Shown one piece after another: positions 35,611-44,306 of a DNA stretch of 64,000 nucleotides. The DNA lies in the NCBI GenBank assembly GCA_900541965.1, contig UQLN01000003.1, positions 62,001 through 126,000 on the forward strand, read 5' to 3'. A model generated the notes under the pieces. That model was given only the letters and a program-made list of their open reading frames with translations, made no database searches and was not told the origin of the DNA. Numbering within the stretch: position 1 is the first letter of the stretch; each line of letters opens with the position of its first letter. The translations under genes were made by a program, and so were the position numbers. The DNA is from an uncultured Parabacteroides sp. (lineage in GTDB: Bacteria; Bacteroidota; Bacteroidia; Bacteroidales; Tannerellaceae).

Positions 35611-36077
35611 TCATTCGGATTTTCAGAAAAAATAGTCTGACTTTTCAAAACATAGCTATTAATACAGTGAATATTTATAAATAATATATTATATATCAAA
35701 AAGCGTTATAGGCATTAATTGCTTTTATTTAGGAATCTATTTTATAGATAAATATTACTAAAAACAGTTAACTATTACTTCCTTATATAATAGGATAAGT
35801 ATTAATAAAATAAATATATATATGGCTTTAGTATATGTAAATCAAAACGGACAATATCTATTTTATTCTTTTGATGATTTCATTGGTTAAAATTTAAAAT
35901 CATAATAAAAGTAAATTAAGAATCAAAACTCAAAATATAGCATTAATTTTGTACCTAAAAATTTATAAACACTATATTGTTTCTTATGATTTACATAGAT
36001 GACTAAAAAATAACCATATTCCAATAAACATGTTTACTGCGTATTCAGGGGAATTATTACTTTAAAACTTATTATAC

Positions 36078-36085
36078 TAACTTTG
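36078..36085 (+). promoter_or_regulatory. -7 promoter box for the MATE gene
   Basis: TAACTTTG matches TAnnTTTG but ends only 4 bases before the ATG, which would make the transcript leaderless or mean translation starts later. Confidence 0.4.
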
Positions 36086-36089
36086 ATTT

Positions 36090-37835
36090 ATGAAAAACAA
36101 TCTTATATTTAAATTGATTGTATTATACTCGTTCAATGCAATTGTTGCCGGATATTCAAACTATATTTGTTCTACAATTGATACATTAACTATAGGGAAA
36201 TGGTGTGGAGAAGAAGCTTTAGCTACTGTTGGTGTATCGTCTACTGTTTTTATGTTAACTATTTTATTTGTGTCTGTGATAACCAATGCAGGCTCTACCA
36301 TACTATCATTAGATTATGGTAAATCGGATTTTAATTCATTAAATATTCATTTCAATAGTTATATCAGGCTTGGTTTTATTTATTCGGTAGTATTAACTTT
36401 TATTGCATATCCTTTTTCTGGCTATATAGCAAAAGCGCTTACAGCTTACGATGTAGAGATTTTTATGATGTGTCAAAATTATATTAAAGGTGTCGTCATT
36501 TGTTTTGTACCTTATGTAATGCTTCACTTACTTATTACTTTTACTCGTATAGATGGCTCTATTTCCTTAGGTATTATAGCAATACTGTTTATGACAATTT
36601 CAAAATTCTTATTGAATTATTTATTATTAGGAGTTATGGGACATGGGCTATGGGCAGCATCATCATCTTCTGCAATCAGTTATACAATTGGTGCGCTTTT
36701 TTGTTTACTCCATTTCAGAAAGCCTTTGACTGTCAGGAATTTGAAATTCAACCTGATTGGATCTTTACATCCAAGACAATTATCTCAGGTTTTAAAAGTA
36801 GGAATGCCTTCTGTCGGTGAATATATAGCTACAGCTTTAAAATTAATTGTAATCAATACCATTTTATTAGAATTTGCAGGTATTGTATATGTAGCTATTT
36901 GGACCGTCATTTATACAATATCCCGTTTGACTATTTGTCTTATAAAAGGTGTGGGAGCAGCTTCAATTCCTTTTTTTGGTTTGTTTTATGCTCAGAATGA
37001 TATGTATAATTTGAGAAAAACTTATTTTTCGACATTCAAAATTATGCTTTTTGTTAATATAGCAGTTAATATATTCATATTTATAAAGGCAGATTGGGTC
37101 TGTTCTATTTTTAATATTTTACATGAAGTGGATGCAAATCCGATATTGGCTGTAAGAATATTCACTATCAGCATGTTATTTACGCAAATTACAATATTTT
37201 TTAGATATTACTATCAAAGCATTATTAAAACAAATTATTCCGTTTATTTTGTTGTTGCTCCTACATTTCTGGTATTCGTTCCATTAACGTTGTTTTTATA
37301 TTATTTATTAGGAATAAATGGAGTATGGTATTCCTTTATTGCTTCAGAAGTTATTACAATTCTTATTTTCGGAATATACATAGGAATAAAAACAGGGAAT
37401 TATCCTCATAGGTTAAAAGATTTTATACTTTTACCTGAAAATAAATATTCTTTTTTTGAATTTAATGACTCTATCAACAATAAAAAAGAAGAATTTTATA
37501 CTCTAATCACAGATATCCACAAATTCTGTGAATTACATGATGTAAAAGAGCTACCGAGGAATATTATAAATAAATTCATAAATGAGGTGTATAAAATATC
37601 TATAAACAATGACAACAGTAATAAAATCATAGATGTTAAACTTCGAATTATTAATGATAGTATTACTTTATCTATTATGGATAATTGTAAAAAATATAAT
37701 CCAACCCAATATATAGGTATGCTAAAAGAAAAAACAAGTAATGTCTGTCCAATAGATATACATTATAAAAATATCATGGGAATAAATAATATGCATCTTA
37801 CAATCTTACATTTTGAAGAGACAATGAATAACTAA
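36090..37835 (+). CDS. MATE family transporter with C-terminal HATPase-like domain
   Basis: 581 residues. Residues 1-440 form twelve membrane helices of the MATE/MOP exporter family in two matching halves (IDTLTIGKWCGEEALATVGV near the start; LKVGMPSVGEYIATALKLIVI at the second half). Typical MATE proteins end there. This one continues for about 130 cytosolic residues (from about 450: EEFYTLITDIHKFCELHDVK ... LSIMDNCKKYNPTQYIG ... INNMHLTIL), which in order of segments resembles an RsbW-like histidine-kinase-type ATPase domain, with NKFINEVYKI as the N-box and SIMDNCKKYNP as the G1 box, both degenerate. The gene is far more AT-rich than its neighbours, so it was probably acquired by transfer. 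Substrate unknown. Confidence 0.8.
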   Translation: MKNNLIFKLIVLYSFNAIVAGYSNYICSTIDTLTIGKWCGEEALATVGVSSTVFMLTILFVSVITNAGSTILSLDYGKSDFNSLNIHFNSYIRLGFIYSVVLTFIAYPFSGYIAKALTAYDVEIFMMCQNYIKGVVICFVPYVMLHLLITFTRIDGSISLGIIAILFMTISKFLLNYLLLGVMGHGLWAASSSSAISYTIGALFCLLHFRKPLTVRNLKFNLIGSLHPRQLSQVLKVGMPSVGEYIATALKLIVINTILLEFAGIVYVAIWTVIYTISRLTICLIKGVGAASIPFFGLFYAQNDMYNLRKTYFSTFKIMLFVNIAVNIFIFIKADWVCSIFNILHEVDANPILAVRIFTISMLFTQITIFFRYYYQSIIKTNYSVYFVVAPTFLVFVPLTLFLYYLLGINGVWYSFIASEVITILIFGIYIGIKTGNYPHRLKDFILLPENKYSFFEFNDSINNKKEEFYTLITDIHKFCELHDVKELPRNIINKFINEVYKISINNDNSNKIIDVKLRIINDSITLSIMDNCKKYNPTQYIGMLKEKTSNVCPIDIHYKNIMGINNMHLTILHFEETMNN

Positions 37836-37850
37836 ACGGATGAAATACCT

Positions 37851-37882
37851 GAAACACCTGACCTTTATCAGACAGGTGTTTC
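37851..37882 (+). terminator. Hairpin after the MATE gene
   Basis: Perfect stem GAAACACCTG / CAGGTGTTTC with a 12-base loop, 16 bases after the stop codon; a second partial repeat of the motif follows. Confidence 0.65.
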
Positions 37883-37948
37883 AATTACCTGGTGTATTTA
37901 TGATTGTATAGGAATAAGTGGGGTATTATATTTGTAACAGATATTTTA

Positions 37949-37956
37949 TACCTTTG
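37949..37956 (+). promoter_or_regulatory. -7 promoter box for the PHP phosphatase gene
   Basis: TACCTTTG, exact match to TAnnTTTG, 35 bases before the ATG. An overlapping candidate TATATTTG lies at 37927-37934. Confidence 0.55.
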
Positions 37957-37990
37957 TGGCCATAAAATAAGCACATAGAAAGACATTTGT

Positions 37991-38836
37991 ATGCAACTTA
38001 GCAATTATCATAGCCACTGTACATTTTGTGACGGAAGAAGTACCCCCGAAGATTTCGTGAAGTTTGCCATTTCGCATGGTTTCCGTGCTTATGGTTTCTC
38101 TTCCCACTCCCCACTGCCGTTCGAAACTTTTTGGAATATGTCTAAAGACGATATGCCGGAATATCTGATGGAAATAAAACGTCTGAAAGATAAATATAGC
38201 GGGCAACTCGATATCTATGTGGGATTGGAAATCGATTACCTGGATGAAACTTACAATGCTTCTATTTCCTATTTCCGCGAATTACCGCTCGATTACCGGA
38301 TTGGCTCCATTCACTTTCTTCCAATCGCCGAACCGTTGACAGAAGAAAATATGGTATGCATCGACGGTTCTTTTTCCGATTACAGGGATGCTGTGGACAA
38401 ATATTACCAGAGTGACATAAGCAAATTGGTTGCACATTATTTCACATCAACGAAAAAAATGATAGAAGCAGGAGGTATAGATATTGTCGGTCATATGGAT
38501 AAGATTTATATGAACGGGCATAAATATCCGGGATTTTCTTTTGATGCCGATTGGTATCAGGAACCATTTAACGAGTGCCTGCACCTGATTGCTGAAAAAG
38601 GCTTGATGGTTGAAGTGAATACGAAAAACCTGCAAAAGAAACAGCAGACTTATCCACATATGGCTTACCTGAACCGTCTTGAACAATTACATATCCCGGT
38701 AATGGTTAACTCCGATTGCCATTATCCTGATTTGGTAAACGACGGACGAGCAGAAGCTTTCGAAATACTAAAACAGGCAGGTTTTAAAACGACTCGTGAG
38801 CTGATAAACGGACAATGGGAAGATGTGGCTATTTAA
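37991..38836 (+). CDS. Histidinol-phosphatase of the PHP family (HisJ-like)
   Basis: Removes phosphate from L-histidinol phosphate in histidine synthesis if the family assignment holds. 281 residues. Metal ligands of the PHP fold are visible in NYHSHCTFCDGRSTPEDFV, YGFSSHSPLPF, GLEIDYL, GSIHFLP, DIVGHMDKIY and the terminal VMVNSDCHYP. The long form with a central helical insertion is like HisJ/HisK. No other his genes are nearby. Its end overlaps that of the convergent pduO-type gene by 4 bases. Confidence 0.85.
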   Translation: MQLSNYHSHCTFCDGRSTPEDFVKFAISHGFRAYGFSSHSPLPFETFWNMSKDDMPEYLMEIKRLKDKYSGQLDIYVGLEIDYLDETYNASISYFRELPLDYRIGSIHFLPIAEPLTEENMVCIDGSFSDYRDAVDKYYQSDISKLVAHYFTSTKKMIEAGGIDIVGHMDKIYMNGHKYPGFSFDADWYQEPFNECLHLIAEKGLMVEVNTKNLQKKQQTYPHMAYLNRLEQLHIPVMVNSDCHYPDLVNDGRAEAFEILKQAGFKTTRELINGQWEDVAI

Positions 38837-39402
38837 CCTTTCTTCCTTTTATACAAAAAAGATTGCCAGCGCTCTTCCGCATTTCCCTGGCGAAACATTT
38901 CATAACGTGCCATGGTAAAAAACAAGTCTGATAAGCGGTTTATAAATTGCAGGATTTCTGCAGGAACAGCATCTTGTTTATTCAATGTCCACAAACGGCG
39001 TTCGGCACGGCGCACAATGGTACGGGCCAATTGAAGATGGGCGGAAACCGGAGACCCTCCGGGAAGGATGAAATAACCGTTATCTTCCATCAGGGAGGAC
39101 AGGTAGTCTATTTGCTCTTCACAAAACGCAACCAGATTCTCTGGTAATGTATTCGGATTCTTACCCCGTATATCCGAGGGGGTTGCCACATGGGACATTA
39201 CAACCATCAGCTCCCGTTGTATCTTTCCGAGCAAATTCTGCCATTCATGTCCGGCAGGTAATAGGGAACGGACAATACCAATCTCCGCATTTGCTTCGTC
39301 CAATGTTCCGTTTGCTTCAATGCGTATATCATCTTTATCCACGCGCTGCCCGCCATGTATGCCGGTTCGCCCCTTATCTCCTCCACGGGTATATATTTTC
39401 AT
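38833..39402 (-). CDS. ATP:cob(I)alamin adenosyltransferase, PduO type
   Basis: Attaches the adenosyl group to the cobalt of cobalamin or its precursors. 189 residues. It has the N-terminal ATP-binding signature YTRGGDKGRTGIHGGQRV and the helix-bundle motifs GTLDEANAEIG, FILPGGSPVSAHLQLARTIVRRAER and LNRLSDLFFTMARYE (observed as INRLSDLFFTMARYE). Directly downstream of cbiA in a likely panB-cbiA-pduO operon, so it acts in corrinoid synthesis or salvage. Confidence 0.93.
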   Translation of the reverse strand: MKIYTRGGDKGRTGIHGGQRVDKDDIRIEANGTLDEANAEIGIVRSLLPAGHEWQNLLGKIQRELMVVMSHVATPSDIRGKNPNTLPENLVAFCEEQIDYLSSLMEDNGYFILPGGSPVSAHLQLARTIVRRAERRLWTLNKQDAVPAEILQFINRLSDLFFTMARYEMFRQGNAEERWQSFLYKRKKG

Positions 39403-39413
39403 AATACTTTATG

Positions 39414-40745
39414 TTATTTTTCCAGATTAAAAAGAAAATCCGTCAACCATTTGTTCCGGGAAGTGTCTCCCCAATACAAGTGGGTATATCCAGCCAATAA
39501 GTTTTTATAACGATATAAAGGAGTATCAACCGGAATACCCTTTGCTGTAAATGACGTAGCAACCGATAAAAGCGGATTCTCCTGCGAAACAATACGGGAA
39601 TAGTGGAACTCATGTCCTTTCATTCTATATTCCTTATAGTTCAGAGAACGGTAGCCCAGCCTCAGTTTCATCTGTTCCATGGTGGCAGCCTGGTTTAATA
39701 TCCCAGCCATCGGATATATCGTTCCATCCGTATCCGTTATATGATTACAAAGATACATCATCCCGCCACATTCCGCCAGCAATTTACCGCCTTCTTCCAC
39801 ATATTCGCGGACAGATTGAAGCAAGGTAAAATTGGATGCCAATGTAGAAAGGTATAATTCCGGGTATCCTCCGGGAAGATAGACAAAATCGGCATCCGGC
39901 AAAAACGAATCTTTCAGAGGACTGAATGTTGTTACTTTTCCTATACGGTGAAGCAATTGTATATTCTCTTCATAAACGAAATTGAATGCTGCATCCTGTG
40001 CAATGGCTATACGCAAAGGTGCATATGCTGTTTTTTCCGGACATTTTTCCTCGCAGGATATAGCGGATTTATCGGAAACGGAGATTGACAATAACCGGTC
40101 TATATCTACAAACTTTTCCACTAAATCGGCAATCCGGTCTGCAAACTCGTCGAAACAAAAGTCTTCATCCAATGATAATCCTAAATGGCGGCTGGGAATT
40201 TCAATATCTGTTTGTTTAGGAAGATACCCTAATGCTTCCACTCCGGCATCTTCACAGGCTTGTTTTAAATACGAATAATGGCTTTCGGATGCTACAAAAT
40301 TAAATACGACACCAGCAACCCTGATTTCTTTATTAAAATGTTTGAAGCCATATAATAGAGGTGCGACCGAATAGGCTGTACTTTTTGCATTTACTATCAA
40401 TACGACTGGAATATCCAATGTCCGGGCAATTTCGGCACTGCTCCCTTTCATCCCGTCATATCCGTCAAACAGGCCCATTACACCTTCAGCCACTGCAACA
40501 TCCGCATTTGCTGTATAGCGGGTATATAAATCGCGGATATGTTCTTCGGACATCATAAAACGATCCAGATTGATAGACGGGCATCCGGCTGCCATCCCAT
40601 GGTGGCGTGTATCTATATAATCAGGCCCGCATTTAAACGGCTGAACCTGTAAGGAACGTCTTTTTAAAGCACGAAGCAGCCCCAAGGTAAATGTGGTTTT
40701 ACCACTACCTGATGAAGCTGCTCCGATTAAAATTTGAGAAAACAC
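39414..40745 (-). CDS. cbiA: Cobyrinate a,c-diamide synthase
   Basis: Amidates the a and c side chains of cobyrinate using glutamine and ATP. 443 residues. An N-terminal dethiobiotin-synthetase-like ATPase has GAASSGSGKTTFTLGLLRAL and QPFKCGPDYIDTRHH; a C-terminal class-I glutamine amidotransferase has PGGYPELYLSTLAS and ECGGMMYLC (nucleophile Cys). The His of GHEFHYS completes the active site. It lies between panB (5-base gap) and the adenosyltransferase (11-base gap). I see no cobalamin riboswitch ahead of the cluster. Confidence 0.93.
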   Translation of the reverse strand: MFSQILIGAASSGSGKTTFTLGLLRALKRRSLQVQPFKCGPDYIDTRHHGMAAGCPSINLDRFMMSEEHIRDLYTRYTANADVAVAEGVMGLFDGYDGMKGSSAEIARTLDIPVVLIVNAKSTAYSVAPLLYGFKHFNKEIRVAGVVFNFVASESHYSYLKQACEDAGVEALGYLPKQTDIEIPSRHLGLSLDEDFCFDEFADRIADLVEKFVDIDRLLSISVSDKSAISCEEKCPEKTAYAPLRIAIAQDAAFNFVYEENIQLLHRIGKVTTFSPLKDSFLPDADFVYLPGGYPELYLSTLASNFTLLQSVREYVEEGGKLLAECGGMMYLCNHITDTDGTIYPMAGILNQAATMEQMKLRLGYRSLNYKEYRMKGHEFHYSRIVSQENPLLSVATSFTAKGIPVDTPLYRYKNLLAGYTHLYWGDTSRNKWLTDFLFNLEK

Positions 40746-40750
40746 TTTTA

Positions 40751-41578
40751 TCAGTATTGTTCTTTTTCGTTCGGGAAATCCAAAGTCTTTACATCTTCTA
40801 TATATGCTTGTACGGCACGTGTGATTTGTTCGCCTATATCTGCATAACGACGAAGGAAACGGGGAGAGAACCCCTGATTGATTCCCAACATGTCATGCAT
40901 AACCAGCACCTGGCCATCCACTCCGCCACCGGCACCAATACCTATAATAGGGATTGTCAGTTCGGTAGCTACGCGTGCAGCCAAAGCTGCCGGAATCTTT
41001 TCAAGGACAATTGCAAAACAACCGATTTCTTCTAACAGGTGAGCATCTTCGATCAGTTTCTGCGCTTCCGCTTCTTCACGTGCACGAACGGTATAAGTTC
41101 CGAATTTATTAATTGACTGGGGAGTCAGCCCTAAATGCCCCATTATTGGAATACCGGCACATAAAATGCGTTCAATGGATTCTCTGATTTCCGAACCTCC
41201 TTCCAGTTTAATGCAATCAGCATGCGTTTCTTTCATAACACGGATAGCCGAAGTCAACGCTTCCTTCGAGTTTCCTTGATAGGTACCGAAAGGCAGGTCT
41301 ACAACAACTAAAGCACGTTTAACAGCCTTCATTACAGATTTACCGTGATAAATCATCTGATCCAAAGTAATAGGAAGTGTCGTTACATTTCCCGCCATCA
41401 CGTTGGAAGCTGAATCTCCTACCAAAATAACATCCATACCTGCCTGATCGATAAGGCGAGCCATAGAATAATCGTACGCTGTCAACATGGAGATTTTTTC
41501 TCCGCGTTGCTTCATTTCAATCAAACGATGCGTAGTTACTTTTCTATTATCCTCTAAATCCCTTTTTGCAACTGACAT
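40751..41578 (-). CDS. panB: 3-methyl-2-oxobutanoate hydroxymethyltransferase
   Basis: Transfers a hydroxymethyl group from methylene-tetrahydrofolate to ketoisovalerate, the first committed step to pantothenate. 275 residues. Typical segments: KISMLTAYDYSMARLIDQAG, ILVGDSASNVMAG, DLPFGTYQGN, CIKLEGG, MGHLGLTPQSINKFG and IGIGAGGGVDGQVLVMHDMLG. It probably heads an operon with cbiA and the pduO-type gene, an unusual pairing of pathways. Confidence 0.96.
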   Translation of the reverse strand: MSVAKRDLEDNRKVTTHRLIEMKQRGEKISMLTAYDYSMARLIDQAGMDVILVGDSASNVMAGNVTTLPITLDQMIYHGKSVMKAVKRALVVVDLPFGTYQGNSKEALTSAIRVMKETHADCIKLEGGSEIRESIERILCAGIPIMGHLGLTPQSINKFGTYTVRAREEAEAQKLIEDAHLLEEIGCFAIVLEKIPAALAARVATELTIPIIGIGAGGGVDGQVLVMHDMLGINQGFSPRFLRRYADIGEQITRAVQAYIEDVKTLDFPNEKEQY

Positions 41579-41607
41579 AATGATATTTGTTTATTGTTTA
41601 CAGGCGG

Positions 41608-41615
41608 CAAAGGTA
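41608..41615 (-). promoter_or_regulatory. -7 promoter box for panB
   Basis: Minus strand TACCTTTG, exact match to TAnnTTTG, 29 bases before the panB ATG. Confidence 0.6.
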
Positions 41616-41697
41616 CATATTAATATGATATAGCCTATATAAAGGCTGAAATCAAAGCAAAAAAATAGCATTTACTTAATCTTTCGTTTTTTATCTT

Positions 41698-41705
41698 TAT
41701 CTTTG
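41698..41705 (+). promoter_or_regulatory. -7 promoter box for the double GNAT gene and the AlaX-like gene behind it
   Basis: TATCTTTG matches TAnnTTTG, 17 bases before the ATG at 41723. It should drive both the GNAT gene and whatever copy of the AlaX-like gene follows. Confidence 0.55.
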
Positions 41706-41722
41706 AACTATTAAAATTAAAG

Positions 41723-42838
41723 ATGAAAAATCATAAGGAAAATATGAAGAATATAACCTCCGGCCCTTTTATCACTTTCCGGCTCGCAGAGGAAACAGAT
41801 ATTGAGCGCATCTGGGAAATTATATTACAGGCAAAAGCACAAATGCTTCGTCTCAATAGTAAGCAATGGGACGATAATTATCCGGCAATCGAAACCATAC
41901 AACAAGATATCAGGGATAGAAACGGTTATGTGTTATTGGCAGATAACCGGATTATAGCTTATGGCGTTGTTTCTTTTGACGGAGAACCTGTTTATAAAGA
42001 GATTGACGGCAAATGGTCCAATGAGCTTCCTTACATGATCGTACATCGTTTGGCCGTGGCAGAAGAGGCTAAGCATAAAGGTATTGCAAAACGTTTTATG
42101 CTGGAGGCAGAAAATGTCAGCCGGCAGAAAGGCATTTACAATTTCCGTGTCGATACCAATTTCGATAATACTTATATGCTTCGTTTGATTGATGCATTGG
42201 GATTTAAATTCAGCGGCCTCGTTTATTACAGGGGGAACAGCGAGAGAAGGGCTTTTGAAAAAAGTATTCGTCCCCACTCCCTTCCTTTAGAACTTCCGGG
42301 ATATACAATCCGGGAGGCTTGTTTTGAAGATGCTGAAGTCATATTCTATGCAATAGACAAAAGCCGGGAAGACTTACGGGTATGGCTTCCATTTGTCGAT
42401 TCTCTAAAAAGCGTATCCGATGAACAACTATTCCTCAAATCCGTATTAGAAGTTCCTTATGAACGGCGGGATATCGTTTTCGTATTGGAAAAGGGTACGG
42501 AATTATGCGGACTGATTGGCATTCATTTTACAGATTGGAACAACCATCGTACAGAAATCGGTTATTGGCTTCTTCCAGCATACCGGGGGCAAGGCATTGT
42601 AACAGCCGCTGTTCGTTATTTATGTAAATGGGCTGTGAATGTAAGAGGAATGAATCGCATTCAAATCCGTTGTGCGGTAGAAAACCAGCCAAGCAATGCT
42701 ATTCCCCAACGCCTGGGTTTCACCCATGAAGGTACCGAACGTGAGGGAGAACTACTGGTATCCGGAACCTATACGGATATACATATTTATAGCATACTTA
42801 AAAAAGAAATAGAAAAATGGAACAAGAAATCCAACTAA
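41723..42838 (+). CDS. Tandem GNAT acetyltransferase
   Basis: 371 residues containing two GNAT domains. Residues about 15-175 form a GNAT domain with RLAVAEEAKHKGIAKRFMLEA as the acetyl-CoA loop and a C-terminal DALGFKFSG. Residues about 190-365 form a RimJ/RimL-type domain (SLPLELPGYTIREACFEDAE, GYWLLPAYRGQGIVTAAVRYL, VENQPSNAIPQRLGFTHEG), which in relatives acetylates N-termini or antibiotics. Its last codons overlap the ATG (42817) of the interrupted AlaX-like gene by 22 bases, so the two were translationally coupled before insertion of the element. Confidence 0.88.
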   Translation: MKNHKENMKNITSGPFITFRLAEETDIERIWEIILQAKAQMLRLNSKQWDDNYPAIETIQQDIRDRNGYVLLADNRIIAYGVVSFDGEPVYKEIDGKWSNELPYMIVHRLAVAEEAKHKGIAKRFMLEAENVSRQKGIYNFRVDTNFDNTYMLRLIDALGFKFSGLVYYRGNSERRAFEKSIRPHSLPLELPGYTIREACFEDAEVIFYAIDKSREDLRVWLPFVDSLKSVSDEQLFLKSVLEVPYERRDIVFVLEKGTELCGLIGIHFTDWNNHRTEIGYWLLPAYRGQGIVTAAVRYLCKWAVNVRGMNRIQIRCAVENQPSNAIPQRLGFTHEGTEREGELLVSGTYTDIHIYSILKKEIEKWNKKSN

Positions 42839-42960
42839 ACGATCACAACAAACAAGAGTATCCACCCATGCATACAGCCGAGCATATATTGAACCAGACG
42901 ATGGTTCGGATGTTCGGATGCCCGCGTTCTAAAAATGCCCATATAGAAAGGAAAGTTTAA
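42817..42960 (+). pseudogene. AlaX-like gene, 5' fragment cut by the mobile element
   Basis: The frame opens MEQEIQLNDHNKQEYPPMHT, contains AEHILNQTMVRMFGC and stops after NAHIERKV because element DNA begins within or after the A-run at 42952-42954. PPMHTAEHILNQ holds the first zinc motif HxxxH of alanyl-tRNA editing domains (AlaX/AlaRS-type), which remove Ser or Gly wrongly loaded on tRNA-Ala. The rest of the gene lies 14.7 kb away at 57708. Joining the two gives NAHIER-KKSKCDYLLSDAPT, which has the same length as the matching part of the element copy. Confidence 0.9.
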
Positions 42961-43010
42961 ATTACCATTGCGCATTATAATTAAATATATAATTATCAAT
43001 AATTTACAAG

Positions 43011-43472
43011 ATGGAAATAATTTTAAATGAACACAACAAGGCTGAATATCCACCAATGCACACAGTAGAACACATTCTTAATCAAACTATGGTTAGAATG
43101 TTTGGCTGTGAAAGATCTAAAAACAGCCATATAGAAAGACGTAAAAGTAAGTGTGACTATAAAATCTGTACCGCTCCAACACCAGAGCAAATAGATGTTA
43201 TAGAATCCACTGTAAATGAAATAATAAACCAACATCTATCTGTAATATCATTCTTTGTAACCAAAGACAATGTTCCATCAGAAGTTGATTTAAGTAAACT
43301 TCCTGATGATGCTAGTGAAACTCTAAGAATAGTCAAAATTGGCGATTATGATATTTGCGCTTGTATTGGTGCTCACGTCAATAACACATCTGAAATTGGT
43401 AAATTCAAAATCATTAGTACTGATTATACAGACGGTAGATTTAGAATCCGTTTTAAGTTAGAAAATCCATAA
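43011..43472 (+). CDS. Intact AlaX-like editing-domain protein carried by the element
   Basis: 153 residues, a complete version of the interrupted host gene. Both zinc motifs are present: PPMHTVEHILNQ (HxxxH) and CACIGAHV (CxxxH). It matches the host 5' part (MVRMFGCxRSKNxHIER) and 3' part (VDLSKLPDDxSETLRIV, IGDYDxCACIG, HVxNTSEIG) closely in protein, but codons are AT-rich and differ through most of the gene. It begins about 50 bases after the stop of the host fragment on the same strand, so the GNAT promoter can drive it. Inferred role: to keep the editing function when the element disrupts the host copy. Confidence 0.9.
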   Translation: MEIILNEHNKAEYPPMHTVEHILNQTMVRMFGCERSKNSHIERRKSKCDYKICTAPTPEQIDVIESTVNEIINQHLSVISFFVTKDNVPSEVDLSKLPDDASETLRIVKIGDYDICACIGAHVNNTSEIGKFKIISTDYTDGRFRIRFKLENP

Positions 43473-43498
43473 AATATTCATTCTTCCCCTATACAACA

Positions 43499-43531
43499 AA
43501 ACCCAGCTACCACTAGGATAACTGGGTTTTA
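43499..43531. terminator. Bidirectional terminator after the element AlaX-like gene
   Basis: AAAACCCAG / CTGGGTTTT stem between convergent genes. It would also close the host operon that now includes the element copy. Confidence 0.8.
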
Positions 43532-43553
43532 TTCATTCTATAATCACCTATAC

Positions 43554-44228
43554 TTATTCAAGCCAAACTTTGGCATTCTTCTTTATTTCTACTTTTGAAA
43601 ACTCCCTTAATTCATTAACTAACACTTGTACTTCTTCTGGTGTTGGTTCTGGAATGGGAACTGACCTACTTGTGTTCCTTCCTATATTGACTTGTACAGG
43701 GTTACATTTCTTTATACATTTTACCATTTCATTCAAATCAAACTGCATTAATGGTTCTGCTGTTACATACGTTTTGATTCCCAAATCAGAAATATCTTCC
43801 ATTGCTTTAACTCGATCCTCTATCTGGGGAGAATTACACATAATTTTAGAATCGAATCTATTAGTTTCAATGGTTGTACAGACTACAGATCTTTCAAACA
43901 CTGGATGATCCAGATACTCTAATATCCTAGCAGGGTTTTTGCTTTGAAACAAATATTTATTATATCTGTCACAGCAATCCAATACGGTTTTAATCCAGTT
44001 ATCAGGTATATCCTGAGCAAACATATCAATGCTACTGCCTACAAAGATAAAATTACCACTTCCCAAATAAGCATCTACCAACTCTCCAGCATCCAATCTG
44101 GCTTTTCCCCGTTTGGGAGACAATTTATCCATATAACAATAACTACAGCCATGATAACATTTCCCCTTAATGGGGTTCCAAGTATGGCTTACAAACTCAT
44201 ACATATTTCCTTTTGCTTCTCTAATCAT
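43554..44228 (-). CDS. DUF5131-type (phage Gp37/Gp68-like) radical-SAM-like protein
   Basis: 224 residues. SHTWNPIKGKCYHGCSYCYM contains the C-x3-C-x2-C iron-sulfur motif and the TWNP signature of the DUF5131/Gp37-Gp68 family, which occurs in phages and mobile elements and has the fold features of radical-SAM enzymes. Further: FIFVGSSIDMFAQDIPDNWI and FLFQSKNPARI (observed as YLFQSKNPARI). It lies directly downstream of a ParB-like gene, 78 bases apart. Chemistry unknown. Confidence 0.78.
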   Translation of the reverse strand: MIREAKGNMYEFVSHTWNPIKGKCYHGCSYCYMDKLSPKRGKARLDAGELVDAYLGSGNFIFVGSSIDMFAQDIPDNWIKTVLDCCDRYNKYLFQSKNPARILEYLDHPVFERSVVCTTIETNRFDSKIMCNSPQIEDRVKAMEDISDLGIKTYVTAEPLMQFDLNEMVKCIKKCNPVQVNIGRNTSRSVPIPEPTPEEVQVLVNELREFSKVEIKKNAKVWLE

Positions 44229-44245
44229 ATTTTAAAATTTTAAGA

Positions 44246-44269
44246 GGAAGGTGTTGTTACACACCTTCC
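44246..44269 (-). terminator. Hairpin between the ParB-like and DUF5131 genes
   Basis: Perfect stem GGAAGGTGT / ACACCTTCC with a 6-base loop. Confidence 0.6.
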
Positions 44270-44306
44270 ATAAGATAATTAACCTATTACTCCCTACCTT
44301 TATTTC

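Noticed and set aside
41579..41722. Cobalamin riboswitch before the corrinoid genes
   Set aside because: The region is too short and has no B12-box-like sequence (GCCACTG) that I can see.
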